DNA of 64,000 nt from WLMZ01 sp038227995 (GCA_038227995.1 JBBRPP010000013.1:1-64000); one strand, 5' to 3'. Counted from the stretch's first letter, positions 24,762-35,187 are shown. Numbers and translations are program-made. The notes: a model not told the origin generated them from the sequence alone.

Positions 24762-25979
24762 ATGACGATCTCGACGCTGCGCGACGAAGCCCACGATCAC
24801 CTCAGCAGTGCGGTCGATCTGCGACGGCGGTTGCACCAGTGGCCGGAGACCGGCAACCACCTGCCGATCACGCGAGATGCCGTCCTCAGCGAACTCGAGG
24901 GCCTGCCGCTCGACATCACCCTGCACGAGGCCACATCAGGAATCGGTGCGATCCTCACCGGCGACAAGCCCGGCCCGACGATCCTGCTGCGCGGTGACAT
25001 GGACGCGTTGCCGATGCCCGAGGACACGGACCTCGACTTCGCGTCGAACGTCGCCGGCACGATGCACGCCTGCGGCCACGACACACACGTCGCGATGTTG
25101 GTCGGCGCGGCGCGGATGCTCACCGCGCATCGCAGCGAGTTGGCCGGGCGGGTGCTGTTCATGTTCCAGCCGGGCGAGGAGGGACACCACGGCGCGCGCT
25201 ACATGCTCGACGAGGGCTTGCTCGATGTCGCCCCGCTCAGCGACGGCACGCCATCACCGGTCACCGGCGCGTTCGCATTGCACATCACATCCTCGATGCC
25301 GGCCGGAATGACCAGCATCCGGTCCGGCTCGATCATGGCGTCCAGCGATCACCTGCTCATCACCGTGCACGGCCGCGGCGGGCACGCCAGCGAACCCCAT
25401 CGCGGTCTGGATCCGATCCCGATCGCGTGCGAGATCGTCACCGCGATGCAGATGATGGTGACGCGCAGCATCGACGTCTTCGATCCGACGATCATCACGG
25501 TCGGGCGCATCACCGCCGGCACGACCAACAACGTGATCCCCGAGAACGCGCAGATCGAAGGCACGATCCGCGCGGTCAGCGCGGCCACGCGGTCGAAGGT
25601 GCACGCGAACATCCAACGCGTGGCCGAAGGCGTGGCGTCGGCGCACGATGCGTCGGTGACGGTCACCATCACGCTCGGCTACGGCGTGACGTCGAACCAC
25701 AACGGGTTCTCGACGTTCGCAACCGATGTCGCCGGTGAGATCATCGGCGCCGACAACGTCCGCCAGATGCCGCACCCGGTGATGGGCGCCGAAGACTTCA
25801 GCTACGTCCTGGAAGCTGTCCCGGGGGCGATGATGTTCCTGGGCGGCACCGACCCCGGGCGAAATCTGGCCACAGCGGCACCGAACCACAGCAACCGCGT
25901 GATGTTCGACGAGAACGCGATGGTCGACGGGATGGCCATCTACACCGGCGTCGCGATGCGCCACCTGCTGCTGGTCTGA
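24762..25979 (+). CDS. M20-family amidohydrolase
   Basis: This 405-residue protein matches carboxypeptidase-type M20D amidohydrolases: 'RRRLHQWPETGN', 'LLRGDMDALPM', metal-site 'GTMHACGHDTHVAMLVGAA', 'FQPGEEGHHGARYML' with the catalytic Glu pair, and a dimerisation domain between about residues 190 and 300. The final 'MGAEDFSYVLEAVPGAMMFLG' supplies another ligand. It hydrolyses N-acyl amino acids or related amides (hippurate, IAA-amino-acid type) in the cytoplasm. It is transcribed alone. Confidence 0.9.
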   Translation: MTISTLRDEAHDHLSSAVDLRRRLHQWPETGNHLPITRDAVLSELEGLPLDITLHEATSGIGAILTGDKPGPTILLRGDMDALPMPEDTDLDFASNVAGTMHACGHDTHVAMLVGAARMLTAHRSELAGRVLFMFQPGEEGHHGARYMLDEGLLDVAPLSDGTPSPVTGAFALHITSSMPAGMTSIRSGSIMASSDHLLITVHGRGGHASEPHRGLDPIPIACEIVTAMQMMVTRSIDVFDPTIITVGRITAGTTNNVIPENAQIEGTIRAVSAATRSKVHANIQRVAEGVASAHDASVTVTITLGYGVTSNHNGFSTFATDVAGEIIGADNVRQMPHPVMGAEDFSYVLEAVPGAMMFLGGTDPGRNLATAAPNHSNRVMFDENAMVDGMAIYTGVAMRHLLLV

Positions 25980-26037
25980 CGAACTCTACGCTCGCGTTTA
26001 CATCGTTCTCACGGTCCTCTTACGCCTGAACGCTCTG

Positions 26038-27432
26038 ATGTCGTCAGTGAACGTGATGACGCGCGACCGAGGTCGTGGCAAAGCCCCGGTGTATGCGCTT
26101 GCTCCCCCGCGCCCTCCCGCGCTGCGCGGCTCGGAGATCGGCACGATCGTGCTGCTCTTCGTCGCCGCGCTGGTGTTCGTCTGGTCCCGCCACGGTGGGG
26201 TGAACGCGCTCGGCGCGAGCTGGTTCGACACGTGGTCGTCGATCACGCAACTGAGCGGACTGTTGTGCTCTGGCGCAGGACTGCTCGGTCTGGTGTTGAT
26301 CGCCCGACCACGGACGATCGAGCGTCACGTCGGGCTGGATCGGATGTTCGTGTGGCACCGCTACCTCGGCGAGTCGATGGCGATCCTGCTCGGCATCCAC
26401 ATCGCCGCGGGTGTCGTCGCGGACTCGGCCAATGGCGGAACGATCTGGAACGCGATCCGCGACTACACGGGGCGCCAGCCGTACATGGCCATGGCCACGG
26501 TCGGCAGCGTGCTCATCTTCGTGGTCACCATCACGTCACTCAAGTCGATCCGCCGCCAGATGTCCTTCGAGACGTGGTACTTCGTGCATCTCCTGGCCTA
26601 TGTCGGATTCGCGATCTCGTTCTCGCACGAGATCGTTCTCGGCAAGGACTTCTCCGACTCTGCCGTCGACCGGTGGGCCTGGATCCTGGTTCATGTCGGC
26701 GTGCTCGTCGCAGTGCTGTCCGGTCGTTGGGGTCGAGTCGTCAAGTCGATGATCCATCCGATGAAGGTCCAATCGATCAAGCCATTGGGCAAGGGCATCG
26801 CTGCCGTCACCCTCACCAGCCCGACGCTGCGCGAAGTCGAAGCTCATTCCGGTCAGTTCTGCATGCTGCGCCCCCTGCGCAAGGGTCTGTGGTGGCAGAG
26901 TCATCCGTTCTCGCTCTCTGCCGCCCCCACCAACAAAGGCTTGCGGTTCACGATCAAGGACCGCGGCGACGCCAGCGGCGAAATCCTTGGGCTCCCGGTG
27001 GGTACACGAATCGCCGTGGAAGGGCCGTTCGGCGTTGCGACCCCGGACGTCGCCGTCGGCCGCAAGGTGTTGTGCATCGTCGGCGGCGTCGGTGTTGCCC
27101 CGGCGCGGGCGATGCTCGAGCAACTCACCCCCGAGCAAGAACCCATCGTGCTCTACCGGGCTCGCAGTCACGACGATCTCGTCCACCTCGACGAGATGCA
27201 GGACCTGGCCCGCCGAGTGCGCGGCGAGGTGCTGACCCTGGTCGGGCCGTCCATCTCGCTGGCCGTCAAGGATCCGTTCGGCGCGGAATCGCTGTTGCGC
27301 ACCGTGCCCGATCTGCGTGAGCGCACTGTCTTCGTGTGCGGTCCCGACTCGCTGGTGCACGCAGCACGGCACGGGCTCAAGGCCGCAGGAGTTCCTGCGG
27401 AGCACGTTCATTTCGAAATGGTGTGGTGGTAA
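26038..27432 (+). CDS. ferric-reductase-like transmembrane flavoprotein
   Basis: This 464-residue protein has an N-terminal domain of about six membrane helices with conserved histidines for haem ('MFVWHRYLGESMAILLGIHIAAG', 'VHLLAYVGFAISFSHEI'), then an FAD-binding region with 'WWQSHPFSLSAAP' and an NAD(P)-binding Rossmann part ('LCIVGGVGVAPARAML', 'FVCGPDSLVHAARHGL'). It moves electrons from cytoplasmic NAD(P)H through FAD and haem across the membrane. The next two genes supply an external FMN carrier and the enzyme that attaches FMN, so the target electron acceptor is probably outside the cell. Confidence 0.88.
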   Translation: MSSVNVMTRDRGRGKAPVYALAPPRPPALRGSEIGTIVLLFVAALVFVWSRHGGVNALGASWFDTWSSITQLSGLLCSGAGLLGLVLIARPRTIERHVGLDRMFVWHRYLGESMAILLGIHIAAGVVADSANGGTIWNAIRDYTGRQPYMAMATVGSVLIFVVTITSLKSIRRQMSFETWYFVHLLAYVGFAISFSHEIVLGKDFSDSAVDRWAWILVHVGVLVAVLSGRWGRVVKSMIHPMKVQSIKPLGKGIAAVTLTSPTLREVEAHSGQFCMLRPLRKGLWWQSHPFSLSAAPTNKGLRFTIKDRGDASGEILGLPVGTRIAVEGPFGVATPDVAVGRKVLCIVGGVGVAPARAMLEQLTPEQEPIVLYRARSHDDLVHLDEMQDLARRVRGEVLTLVGPSISLAVKDPFGAESLLRTVPDLRERTVFVCGPDSLVHAARHGLKAAGVPAEHVHFEMVWW

Positions 27433-27434
27433 CC

Positions 27435-27998
27435 GTGGCTGATCGTCCCAAAGCATCCTTGCTCCGTCGGGCTTGGCCCGCAGTCGCGATCGCCGGAGCA
27501 TCGGCAGCGCTCGTCTCCGCGCTCGACAGCCCCGCACAGCTCACAGCCATCAACCCACCGGCGGGGTCTTCCCCGCTGGCCGGCGGGCCGACTGTGGTGA
27601 CGGCGCCACCTCCTGTCGTCACCCAGCCGCCCGCCGGACCGGTTGACCCGGGCGCCGCTCCTCCGCCGACCCAGGGACCGCCAACGTCGCCGGCCCCGGT
27701 CGGCGGGGCAGCGGGCGCGTGCACGGCGGCCCCGGTGGACGGTCCGGTCGAGGACACGCGTTGGGGACCGGTGCAGGTCGAGGTCGTGCGCCGCGCCGAC
27801 GGCACGATCTGCAAGGCCGACGCGATCCAGACGCCCCACGACCGGAGTCGCTCGTTGCGCATCAACCAGGTGGCGGTGCCCATCCTCAACGAGAGCGCGG
27901 TGGCCGCCGGGAACGCCAACTTCCAAGGGGTCTCCGGAGCCACCATCACATCGGACGGCTACCAACAATCGCTGCAGGCGATCCTCAACGGGGGCTGA
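27435..27998 (+). CDS. extracytoplasmic FMN-binding protein
   Basis: This 187-residue protein has an N-terminal membrane anchor ('AWPAVAIAGASAALVSAL'), a Pro-rich linker and an FMN-binding domain ending in 'GVSGATITSDGYQQSL', where the Thr of the SGAT-x-T motif is the residue to which ApbE links FMN. GTG codons at 27423, 27426 and 27435 are all possible starts; the last avoids overlap with the reductase stop at 27432. It would pass electrons from the ferric-reductase-like protein outside the membrane. Confidence 0.8.
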   Translation: MADRPKASLLRRAWPAVAIAGASAALVSALDSPAQLTAINPPAGSSPLAGGPTVVTAPPPVVTQPPAGPVDPGAAPPPTQGPPTSPAPVGGAAGACTAAPVDGPVEDTRWGPVQVEVVRRADGTICKADAIQTPHDRSRSLRINQVAVPILNESAVAAGNANFQGVSGATITSDGYQQSLQAILNGG

Positions 27999-28002
27999 CC
28001 CG

Positions 28003-28866
28003 ATGTCCATTGCGTCGATTGCGTCCATTGCGTCCAGCACGTCGGTCATGACGGGTGGCGGGTTGGTCGTCCGCCGCGCCGCCCAGGTCATGGGAACAGT
28101 GGCCAGCATCCATGTTCACGCCGTGGTCGACGAGCCCGCGACGACGGCCGCAATCGACGCCGCGCTGGCCGAGCTCGAACGGCTGGAGGCGATGTTCAGC
28201 ACCTTCCGTTCGACCAGTGTCGTGAGCCGCATCAATCGCGGTGAGCTCGACCTGCTCGACGCACCTCGTGAGGTGATCGAGGTCCTCGATTCGTGCACGT
28301 GGTTGGAGCACGCCAGCGATGGCGCGTTCGACTGCCGGCGACCGGACGGCAGTCTCGACCCTGCCGGCTTCGTCAAAGGGTGGGCTGCCGAGAAGGCCGC
28401 CGCGATCCTTGCCGGTCGTGGCATCACGAACTTCATGTTCTCGGTCGGCGGCGACCTCGTCGTGCACGGAGAGCACGCTCCCGGCCGGCGATGGAACATC
28501 GCCATCGCCGACCCGTTGTGCACCGGCGCCGCCGCTTGTTCGGTGGAGATCACCGGCGGTGCAGTCGCGACATCCGGCACCAGCGAGCGTGGACAGCACA
28601 TCCGCATGTCCGCCGACGCCACCGACGCCACCGACGCCACCAGCCTCACCGTCGACTCGGCGACGTCACCGATCGTGTCGCTGACGGTTCTCGGGCCCAG
28701 CCTGGCGTGGGCAGATGCGTTCGCGACCGCAGCATTCGCGATGGGGTCGAAGGGGCTCGACTGGATCACCCGGTTCGACGGCTACCGGGCCATCGCGATC
28801 GACGCGACCGGCGCCCTGTCGACGAGTGGCGACTTCGCTCTCACCCAGGTTTGTGTCACGACGTAG
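28003..28866 (+). CDS. apbE: ApbE FAD:protein FMN transferase
   Basis: This 287-residue protein has the ApbE features 'QVMGTVASIHVHAV', 'MFSTFRSTSVVSRINRG', 'DPAGFVKGWAAEKAAAIL', 'NFMFSVGGDLVVHGE' and a metal-binding 'WADAFATAAFAMG'. It cleaves FAD and attaches FMN to the SGAT-type threonine of the FMN-binding protein encoded immediately upstream. The N-terminus has a short tandem Ser-Ile-Ala repeat, and no signal peptide is clear. The stop codon lies in a long hairpin. Confidence 0.9.
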   Translation: MSIASIASIASSTSVMTGGGLVVRRAAQVMGTVASIHVHAVVDEPATTAAIDAALAELERLEAMFSTFRSTSVVSRINRGELDLLDAPREVIEVLDSCTWLEHASDGAFDCRRPDGSLDPAGFVKGWAAEKAAAILAGRGITNFMFSVGGDLVVHGEHAPGRRWNIAIADPLCTGAAACSVEITGGAVATSGTSERGQHIRMSADATDATDATSLTVDSATSPIVSLTVLGPSLAWADAFATAAFAMGSKGLDWITRFDGYRAIAIDATGALSTSGDFALTQVCVTT

Positions 28867-28898
28867 ACCAGGCTCTGGTCTCTGTCGTGACGCAAACC
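28848..28898. terminator. bidirectional hairpin between apbE and prfC
   Basis: AGACCAG (28865-28871) pairs with CTGGTCT (28875-28881), GTCACGAC (28855-28862) with GTCGTGAC (28884-28891), and GGTTTG with CAAACC outside, giving a long stem with one small bulge. It overlaps the apbE stop and lies before the convergent prfC stop. Confidence 0.7.
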
Positions 28899-28931
28899 GC
28901 AGGTCAGACCCGCAGACCTGTTGCAGGGACG

Positions 28932-30518
28932 TCAGTCGACGCTGAGTGATCGCAGCGTCAGCTCGGGCTCGTCACCCAGCAATCGCTGCAGGCGGTAGAT
29001 GTTCTCGAACAACGCAACCATCGAGCCGTCGGCGCGGTTGAGGATGCGGATGCCGCCGATCTGGCGCAGGCGATCGGCGCTCTTGGCGTCGGTGCCGCGG
29101 ATCGCCTGATACGGCGAGCCTGTCATCTCGACCGGCGCGTTGAACTCGCTCTCCAGCCGATGCGCGAACACCTCGAACTGCAGCTGGCCGACTGCGGCAA
29201 GCACGAGTGCCGAGTCGCCCATGTCGGGGTCGCGCAGCACCTGCACGACACCCTCCTCTTCGAGCACCTCGATGCCGCGGCGGAACTGCTTGACCCGGTT
29301 GGTGTCCTTCGGCCGCGCATTGGTGAACAGCTCTGGGGCGAAGCGCGGGATGCCGGGGAAGGTCACCGGCTCGTCTTCGTACAGCGTGTCGCCGAGCGCC
29401 AGCCCGTTCGCGTTGACGAGGCCGACGACGTCGCCGGGGAACGCTTCCTCGACCGTGCTGCGCTCGGCGCCGAACACCGTCGATGCGTACTTGGTCGCGA
29501 ACGGTTTGCCGGTACGCGACACGGTCATCGTCATCCCGCGCTCGAACTTTCCGCTGCAGATGCGGACGAACGCGATGCGATCGCGGTGCGACCGATCCAT
29601 GTTCGCCTGGACCTTGAACACGAACGCCGAACAGGGTGCATCGACACGGCGCGGGGCTCGATCGACGTCGAGCCGCGGCGGTGGGGCGGGAATGAGATCG
29701 ACGATGGCGTCGAGCAGCGCGCGCACGCCGAAGTCGGTGAGCGCCGAGCCCACGAACACCGGGGTTGATTCACCGGCCAGGAACGATTCGATGTCGAGGT
29801 CCGCACCGACTGCGTCGAGCAAGCCGCACCCGTCCATCGCCCTGGTCCACAACACGCCTTCTTCGGCAGCCGCCTGCTCGAACGACATCTCCTGCTCGGG
29901 TGCGATCGTGCTGCCGCGCGCCGTGCGGGTGAAGCGCACGAACACCTTGCGTTGACGATCGATCACACCGTGGAAATCGTTGGCGTCACCCACCGGCCAC
30001 GTGACCGGCGTCGGGCGGAGGTTGATCTTGGTCTCGATCTCGTCGAGCAGTTCCAGTGGATCGAGTCCGGGCCGGTCGAACTTGTTGAGGAACGTCAGCA
30101 CCGGCAGGTTGCGCGCCCGGCACACCTCGAACAGCTTCAGCGTCTGCGGTTCGATGCCCTTGGCCGAGTCGAGCACCATCACGACCGCATCGACGGCGGC
30201 GAGCACGCGATACGTGTCCTCGCTGAAGTCGCGGTGACCGGGCGTGTCGAGCAGGTTGATGACGCAGTCGCGGTAGTCGAACTGCATCACGGCCGAGGTG
30301 ATCGAGATGCCGCGCTTCTGTTCGAGCTCCATCCAGTCGCTGGTCGCGCTGCGGTTCTGGCCCTTGGCCTTGACCGAGCCCGCCTCGACCACGGCTCCCG
30401 CGTAGAGCAAGAACTTCTCGGTGAGTGTCGTCTTGCCGGCGTCGGGGTGGCTGATGATCGCGAACGTTCGGCGCCGCAGCGCCTCGGTTTCAACGCCCGC
30501 AGTGGAGATGAGGGTCAC
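28932..30518 (-). CDS. prfC: peptide chain release factor 3
   Basis: This 528-residue GTPase has the length of RF3. It shows G1 'ISHPDAGKTT', G2-region 'KRGISITSAVMQFDY', G3 'DTPGHRDFSEDTYR' and G4 'FLNKFDRPG', with the EF-G-like beta barrel and C-terminal domains. It recycles RF1 and RF2 from the ribosome after peptide release. The true start is the GTG at 30518, overlapping the stop of the upstream HAD gene by 4 nt. The open frame runs on to 31223, but that part is antisense to real coding. Confidence 0.95.
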   Translation of the reverse strand: MTLISTAGVETEALRRRTFAIISHPDAGKTTLTEKFLLYAGAVVEAGSVKAKGQNRSATSDWMELEQKRGISITSAVMQFDYRDCVINLLDTPGHRDFSEDTYRVLAAVDAVVMVLDSAKGIEPQTLKLFEVCRARNLPVLTFLNKFDRPGLDPLELLDEIETKINLRPTPVTWPVGDANDFHGVIDRQRKVFVRFTRTARGSTIAPEQEMSFEQAAAEEGVLWTRAMDGCGLLDAVGADLDIESFLAGESTPVFVGSALTDFGVRALLDAIVDLIPAPPPRLDVDRAPRRVDAPCSAFVFKVQANMDRSHRDRIAFVRICSGKFERGMTMTVSRTGKPFATKYASTVFGAERSTVEEAFPGDVVGLVNANGLALGDTLYEDEPVTFPGIPRFAPELFTNARPKDTNRVKQFRRGIEVLEEEGVVQVLRDPDMGDSALVLAAVGQLQFEVFAHRLESEFNAPVEMTGSPYQAIRGTDAKSADRLRQIGGIRILNRADGSMVALFENIYRLQRLLGDEPELTLRSLSVD

Positions 30519-31165
30519 AGCAACATCTGACCGTGGACGATGTCGAACAGCTGCGCGGGTTCTTCGATGATCCACCGCGCACCGGCGCGTTCGAGCTCGC
30601 CCGGCGACGAATAACCCCAGCGCACGCCGACGCAGTCGATGTCGTGCTCGGCTGCGCCTTCCACGTCGTGGTAGCGATCGCCGACCATCAGCGGGCGGCA
30701 CTCGCCCAGCCGGCGCAACGTGTAGTCGAGAACGGCGCTCTTGGTGTTCCGGCTGGCATCGAACGTCGCCCCACCGATCACCTCGAACCGTTCGACGTAC
30801 CGGAAATGGTTCAGGATTCGCATCGCCGTGTCCTCGGGTTTCGACGTCGCGATCGCCAGCCGCAAGCCCTGCGCGGCCAGGCCGTCGAGGACCTCTTCCA
30901 CGCCCGGATAGACGGTGTTGCCGAAGGCGCCGATCTCCCAGTAGTGCTCGCGATACGTCTCGATCAAGAGCGCCGTCTCGTCCGGCGAGAAGCCCTCGGA
31001 CCGGAACATCGTCTCGAACGGCGGACCGATGAACCGGACCAGATCCTCGGGCGGGGTGAACCCGGTGACCCGGAACGCGTGGTCGAGCGACGCGAGAATG
31101 CCCGGGGCCGAATCGGAGATGGTGCCGTCGAGGTCGAAGATGACGGTGTCGAAAGGTGCGGTCAT
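30515..31165 (-). CDS. HAD hydrolase, phosphoglycolate-phosphatase-like
   Basis: This 216-residue HAD protein has motif I 'FDLDGTISDSAPGI', motif II Ser/Thr in 'LAIATSKPEDTA', Lys in 'RNTKSAVLDYTLRRL' and motif IV 'PLMVGDRYHDVEGA', with a four-helix cap after motif I. This matches Gph-type phosphatases. It precedes prfC with a 4-nt overlap and may share its transcript. Confidence 0.85.
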   Translation of the reverse strand: MTAPFDTVIFDLDGTISDSAPGILASLDHAFRVTGFTPPEDLVRFIGPPFETMFRSEGFSPDETALLIETYREHYWEIGAFGNTVYPGVEEVLDGLAAQGLRLAIATSKPEDTAMRILNHFRYVERFEVIGGATFDASRNTKSAVLDYTLRRLGECRPLMVGDRYHDVEGAAEHDIDCVGVRWGYSSPGELERAGARWIIEEPAQLFDIVHGQMLL

Positions 31166-31180
31166 GAGGGCGTGGGCGGG

Positions 31181-31312
31181 CTATTTCAGCAGCAGGTGTT
31201 GCAGCCTGCGGGACACGACCCACAAACCGGCGACTGCCATCGTAAGGAGGAATGCGACGTGTCCGACAATCCCCCCACGAAGCATGGCCCGCGTGGTCGA
31301 GTGGGCAGACAT
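31181..31312 (-). CDS. possible small membrane protein
   Basis: A 43-residue frame ends in one clear hydrophobic helix ('GIVGHVAFLLTMAVAGLWVVS') with a basic tail RRLQHLLLK. Two ATGs are possible (31312, 31285) and neither has a good ribosome site. It lies between the HAD gene and the divergent cyclase gene. It is plausible but not proven. Confidence 0.35.
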   Translation of the reverse strand: MSAHSTTRAMLRGGIVGHVAFLLTMAVAGLWVVSRRLQHLLLK

Positions 31313-31406
31313 GGCCTGTCGACCCTCATGCGTGGCAACGGAGCCGTTCGGGCGGGTTTTGGCAACTAGTGTGCAACAGCATTCACCGGGACAACAGGGA
31401 AAGCCG

Positions 31407-34400
31407 ATGGTCGACGTCGAGGCTGTGAGCGATTCGTACATCGACCGATCAGAGGCGTATCTCGCCGGTGACCGGCGGCGCGCCCTCAGCGAAGGCCGTG
31501 AGCTGAGCGACCGCGTCAACGGCAGCGCGCTGTTCGCCGACATCTCAGGCTTCACACCGCTGACCGAGGCGTTGGCGCGCGAGTTGGGCCCACAGCGCGC
31601 GGCCGAGGAGCTGACGGCTCACCTGAATCGGGTGTTCCACGCGGTCATCGACGATGTCAGCCGGTATGGCGGCGAGGTCATCTACTTCGCCGGCGACGCG
31701 ATCACCTGCTGGATCGACGGAGACGACGGCCGCCGCGGCGCAGCGTGCGGACTGGCGATCCAACGAACGATGTCGTCGGTGGGAACGATCCGCACCCGGG
31801 CCGGCACCGAGATCGTCCTCGCGATCAAGGTGGCCGTCGCCGTCGGAGATGCTCGGCGATTCGTGGTCGGCGACCCGTCGATCCAGTTGATCGACGTGCT
31901 CGCCGGGCGGATCGTCGACGAGCTGGCCGAAGCCGAGCAACTGGCGGAGAAGGGCGAGGTCGTGTTGGCCCATTCGGCCCTCGACGCGATCGGTGAACAC
32001 GTCGTGATTCGCGAGCAACGCCGCGCCGGCGACAATGCCGAAGGCGTCGGCGTGGTCGCCGAATTGATGGTCGATGTCGTTGTCGAACTCGATGTCGAAC
32101 CAGCATCACCCACTCCGGCCCTGAGTGAGTCATTGGTTCGTCCGTGGCTGTTGCCGGCCGTCTACGAACGACTCGTCGCCGACCGTGGCGAGTTCCTCTC
32201 CGAGCTTCGGTCTGCGTACCCCGTGTTCGTGCGCTTCGGCGGCATCGACTATGACGAGGATCAGGGTGCGGCCACCAAGCTGGACCACTTCGTCCGCCGC
32301 GCCCAGCGGGTGCTGTCAGACCTCGGCGGCAACCTGCTGCAGCTGAATCTCGGCGACAAGGGCGCCTATCTGTACGCCGTCTTCGGCGCGCCGCACGCTC
32401 ACGAGGACGACGCCACTCGCGCAGCGACGGCGGCCGTCGAACTGCTCGCGCTCGAGCGCGAGACAGCCGCGACCGACCTGCAGATCGGCATCTCTCACGG
32501 TCGCGTCCGCAGCGGCACCTACGGCCATCCGATGCGGCGGACGTTCACGTGTCTCGGCGATGCCGTCAACCTCGCCGCGAGGCTGATGGCGAAGGCGCCG
32601 TCTGGGCACGCCTACATCACCGACGACGTCCATCGCTCGTTGACCGAGCGAGTCGAATGTCAGGTCGTCGGCGATCTCGCGATCAAAGGCAAGGCCGATC
32701 CGGTGCACGTCATGAGCGTGGTCGGACTTCGGCGCGGCCAGGTGACCAGAGCGCTGCGATATCCCCTGCCGATGATCGGCCGCGAGACCGAGATGGCGGT
32801 GTTCGCCCAAGCGCTCGACGACGTGGTCGGCGGCAGCGGGCGGGCGCTCGGAATCGTTGCCGAGGCCGGACGCGGCAAGTCTCGATTGATCGCCGAGGCG
32901 TTCCGCACACTGTCGGCAGCAGACGTCACGGTGGCGTGGGGGGAAGCGCAGAGCTTCGGCCGAACCACCAGCTACCTGGCCTGGCGCGATGTCTGCAGAC
33001 GCCTGCTCGATGTCGATGACGACGCCACAGAGGCAGCCCAGATCCGGGACCTGACCCGCCGCCTCCGCTCGATCTCACGCGACCATGCTCGACGGAGTCC
33101 TTTGCTCGCATCGTTGCTGGGTCTCGGTCTCGACGACAACGATCTCACCCGAACGTTCGACGCCAAGTTGCGCAAGACGTCGTTGGAGTCACTGCTCGTC
33201 GACGTCGTACGGGCTCGTTCCGCCGGAGGCCCGATCGCGATCGTCCTCGAGGACTGCCAATGGATCGACGGGCTCTCGCGCGACCTCCTCGAGGAGATGG
33301 TCCGCGCCTGCGCGTCGCTTCCGGTGCTGTTCCTCGTGGCTTACCGGCCGACCGACGCAGCGAGTGGAGGGCTCGGCCTCGACAGCATCCCGTCGTTCCA
33401 GGAGTTGCATCTCGGCGAGCTCAGCGCGAGTGACGCGGATCGCGTGTTGCACGCAAAGGTCGCCCAACTTTTCGGGGAGTCGGCCACCCCGGCGGCAGAA
33501 CTCGTCGACTTCGTGCTCCGCAGAGCACAGGGCAATCCTTTCTACCTCGAAGAGTTGATCAACTTCATCCACGGTCACGGCGTCGATCCGGCCGACCCTT
33601 CAGCGTTCCGCCATCTCGACGTTCCCGACACCCTGTTTCGCCTCGTGCAGAGCCGCATCGACATGCTCGACGAGGCACCGCGAACAGCGCTGAAGGTCGC
33701 GAGTGTCATCGGCCCGACGTTCGCCTCGCCGTTCGTCCAGGGCGTCTATCCCGACCTCGGCTCGGTCGACGATCTCGAAGCGCGGTTCGAAGCGGCCCGC
33801 CAGGCCGACATCTTGAGGATCGATCGGGTCGAGGATCGGTCGTGGCTCTTCCGTCACATCGTCGCCCGTGACGTCGCGTACGACGGTTTGCCCTACGCGA
33901 TCCGAGCGCAGCTGCACGGACGGGTCGGAAAGTTCCTCGAATCGGAAGGGCCGCAGGCGATCGAGCGCAACCTCGACCTCCTCGCACACCACTTCTGGCT
34001 CAGCGAGGACCGGGCCAAGAAGCAGGACTACGCCGTGCGAGCCGGTATCGCGGCTCAGGCCCGCTACGCGAACGATGCCGCTGCCGACTATTTCAGGCGA
34101 GCCATGCCGCTGCTCGCCGACACCGAACGCGCCACGGTCATGCGGCGGTTGGGCAAGGTGTTGGAACTGCAGGGCGGTTGGGCCGATGCGGAGGCGACGT
34201 ATGGCCAAGCGATCGAGTTGTCGACGCGTCTCGGTGACGCGAAGGAGCAAGCGCGGGCGCACGCCGATCTGGCGGAGACGCTGCGCAAGCAGGGGCGCTT
34301 CGACGAGGCACGCGATCAGCTGACCACGGCCAGCCGCATCTTCGGACGCGATCACGACGAGACCGGACTGGGACTGGTCCTGCACCTCGAAGGAACGCTC

Positions 34401-35118
34401 GCATCCCAGCAAGGCCAGTACGAGGCGGCCCGCAGCGCGTACGAGCGAAGCCTCGAGATGCGCGAGCGTCTGGGCGACCGGGCGAGCATCGGCAGCCTGC
34501 TCAGCAACCTCGCCCTCGTCAGCGAATGCGAGGGTGATCTGGAAGGGGCCCGTTCGATGAACGAGCGGGCGCTGGCGATGCGCGAGGAGATCGGGGATCC
34601 GTGGGCGATCTGCATCTCACACAACAACATCGGCATGATCGCCCTGCTCCAGCACGACTTCGCGACTGCGCAGCTCAGGTTCGAGGAATCGATGCGGCTT
34701 GCCACGGAGATCGGGGACCGGTGGATCGTCGCGGTCGGCCATCACAACCTCGGCAACGCGAACCTCGGCCTCGACCAGCCTGCGATCGCCCGGCACCGAG
34801 TTCCTGCAGGCGCTGCAGTCATACGAGGACTACGGCGACAAGTGGTCGATCGCCCTCCTGGTCGAGGACATGGTCTTGCTGGCGCTCGCCAGCGACCAGA
34901 TCGTCGAGGCAGCTGAACTCGTCGGGGCCGCAGACGCACTCCGAGCCGGCCTCGATGCGCCCCGCCCACCAGCGCTCGCGATGTCGCTCGAGGCCGCGTT
35001 CGCGGCTGTGCGACCCCGGCTGGGTGATCACGAAAGTGCTGCACGCGCACGAGGATTGTCACTCCGCGCGTCAGAATTAACATTTCTGATGCAAAAGGTG
35101 GGTCGACCTCCGGAATAA
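31407..35118 (+). CDS. soluble-adenylyl-cyclase-like protein (two class III cyclase domains, AAA ATPase, TPR), frameshifted near 34790
   Basis: The ATG at 31407 follows AGGGA. The first cyclase domain (about residues 35-200) shows metal-binding Asp in 'SALFADISGFTPLTE' and 'EVIYFAGDAITCW'. A second, more degenerate one follows (about residues 265-430, 'CLGDAVNLAARLMAKA'). Then comes a P-loop ATPase ('VAEAGRGKSRLIAEAF', Walker B 'IAIVLEDCQWIDG') and TPR repeats from about residue 890. This order matches soluble adenylyl cyclases. The frame breaks near 34785-34800: after 'NLGLDQPAIA' it turns to nonsense, while the +1 frame resumes 'TEFLQALQSYEDYGDKWSIAL' and reads to 35118. One extra base explains this; it may be real or an assembly error. 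The first frame alone ends at 34916. Confidence 0.82.
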
Positions 35119-35139
35119 TCTCGCCTCAGCTCCGGACCC

Positions 35140-35154
35140 ATATGCGTCGCATAT
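35140..35154. promoter_or_regulatory. short inverted repeat before the secreted peptidase gene
   Basis: ATATGC, GTC, GCATAT forms a 6-bp inverted repeat 34 nt before the start codon in an otherwise GC-rich region, where an operator or -10 region could lie. Assigned by eye. Confidence 0.3.
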
Positions 35155-35187
35155 TCGTGCCGTAGGAGCAATCTCGAGGGAGAGATC

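Noticed and set aside
30519..31223. N-terminal extension of prfC to 31223
   Set aside because: RF3 similarity begins at the GTG at 30518. The upstream part is Arg/Pro-rich, out of frame with and overlapping a well-supported HAD gene.
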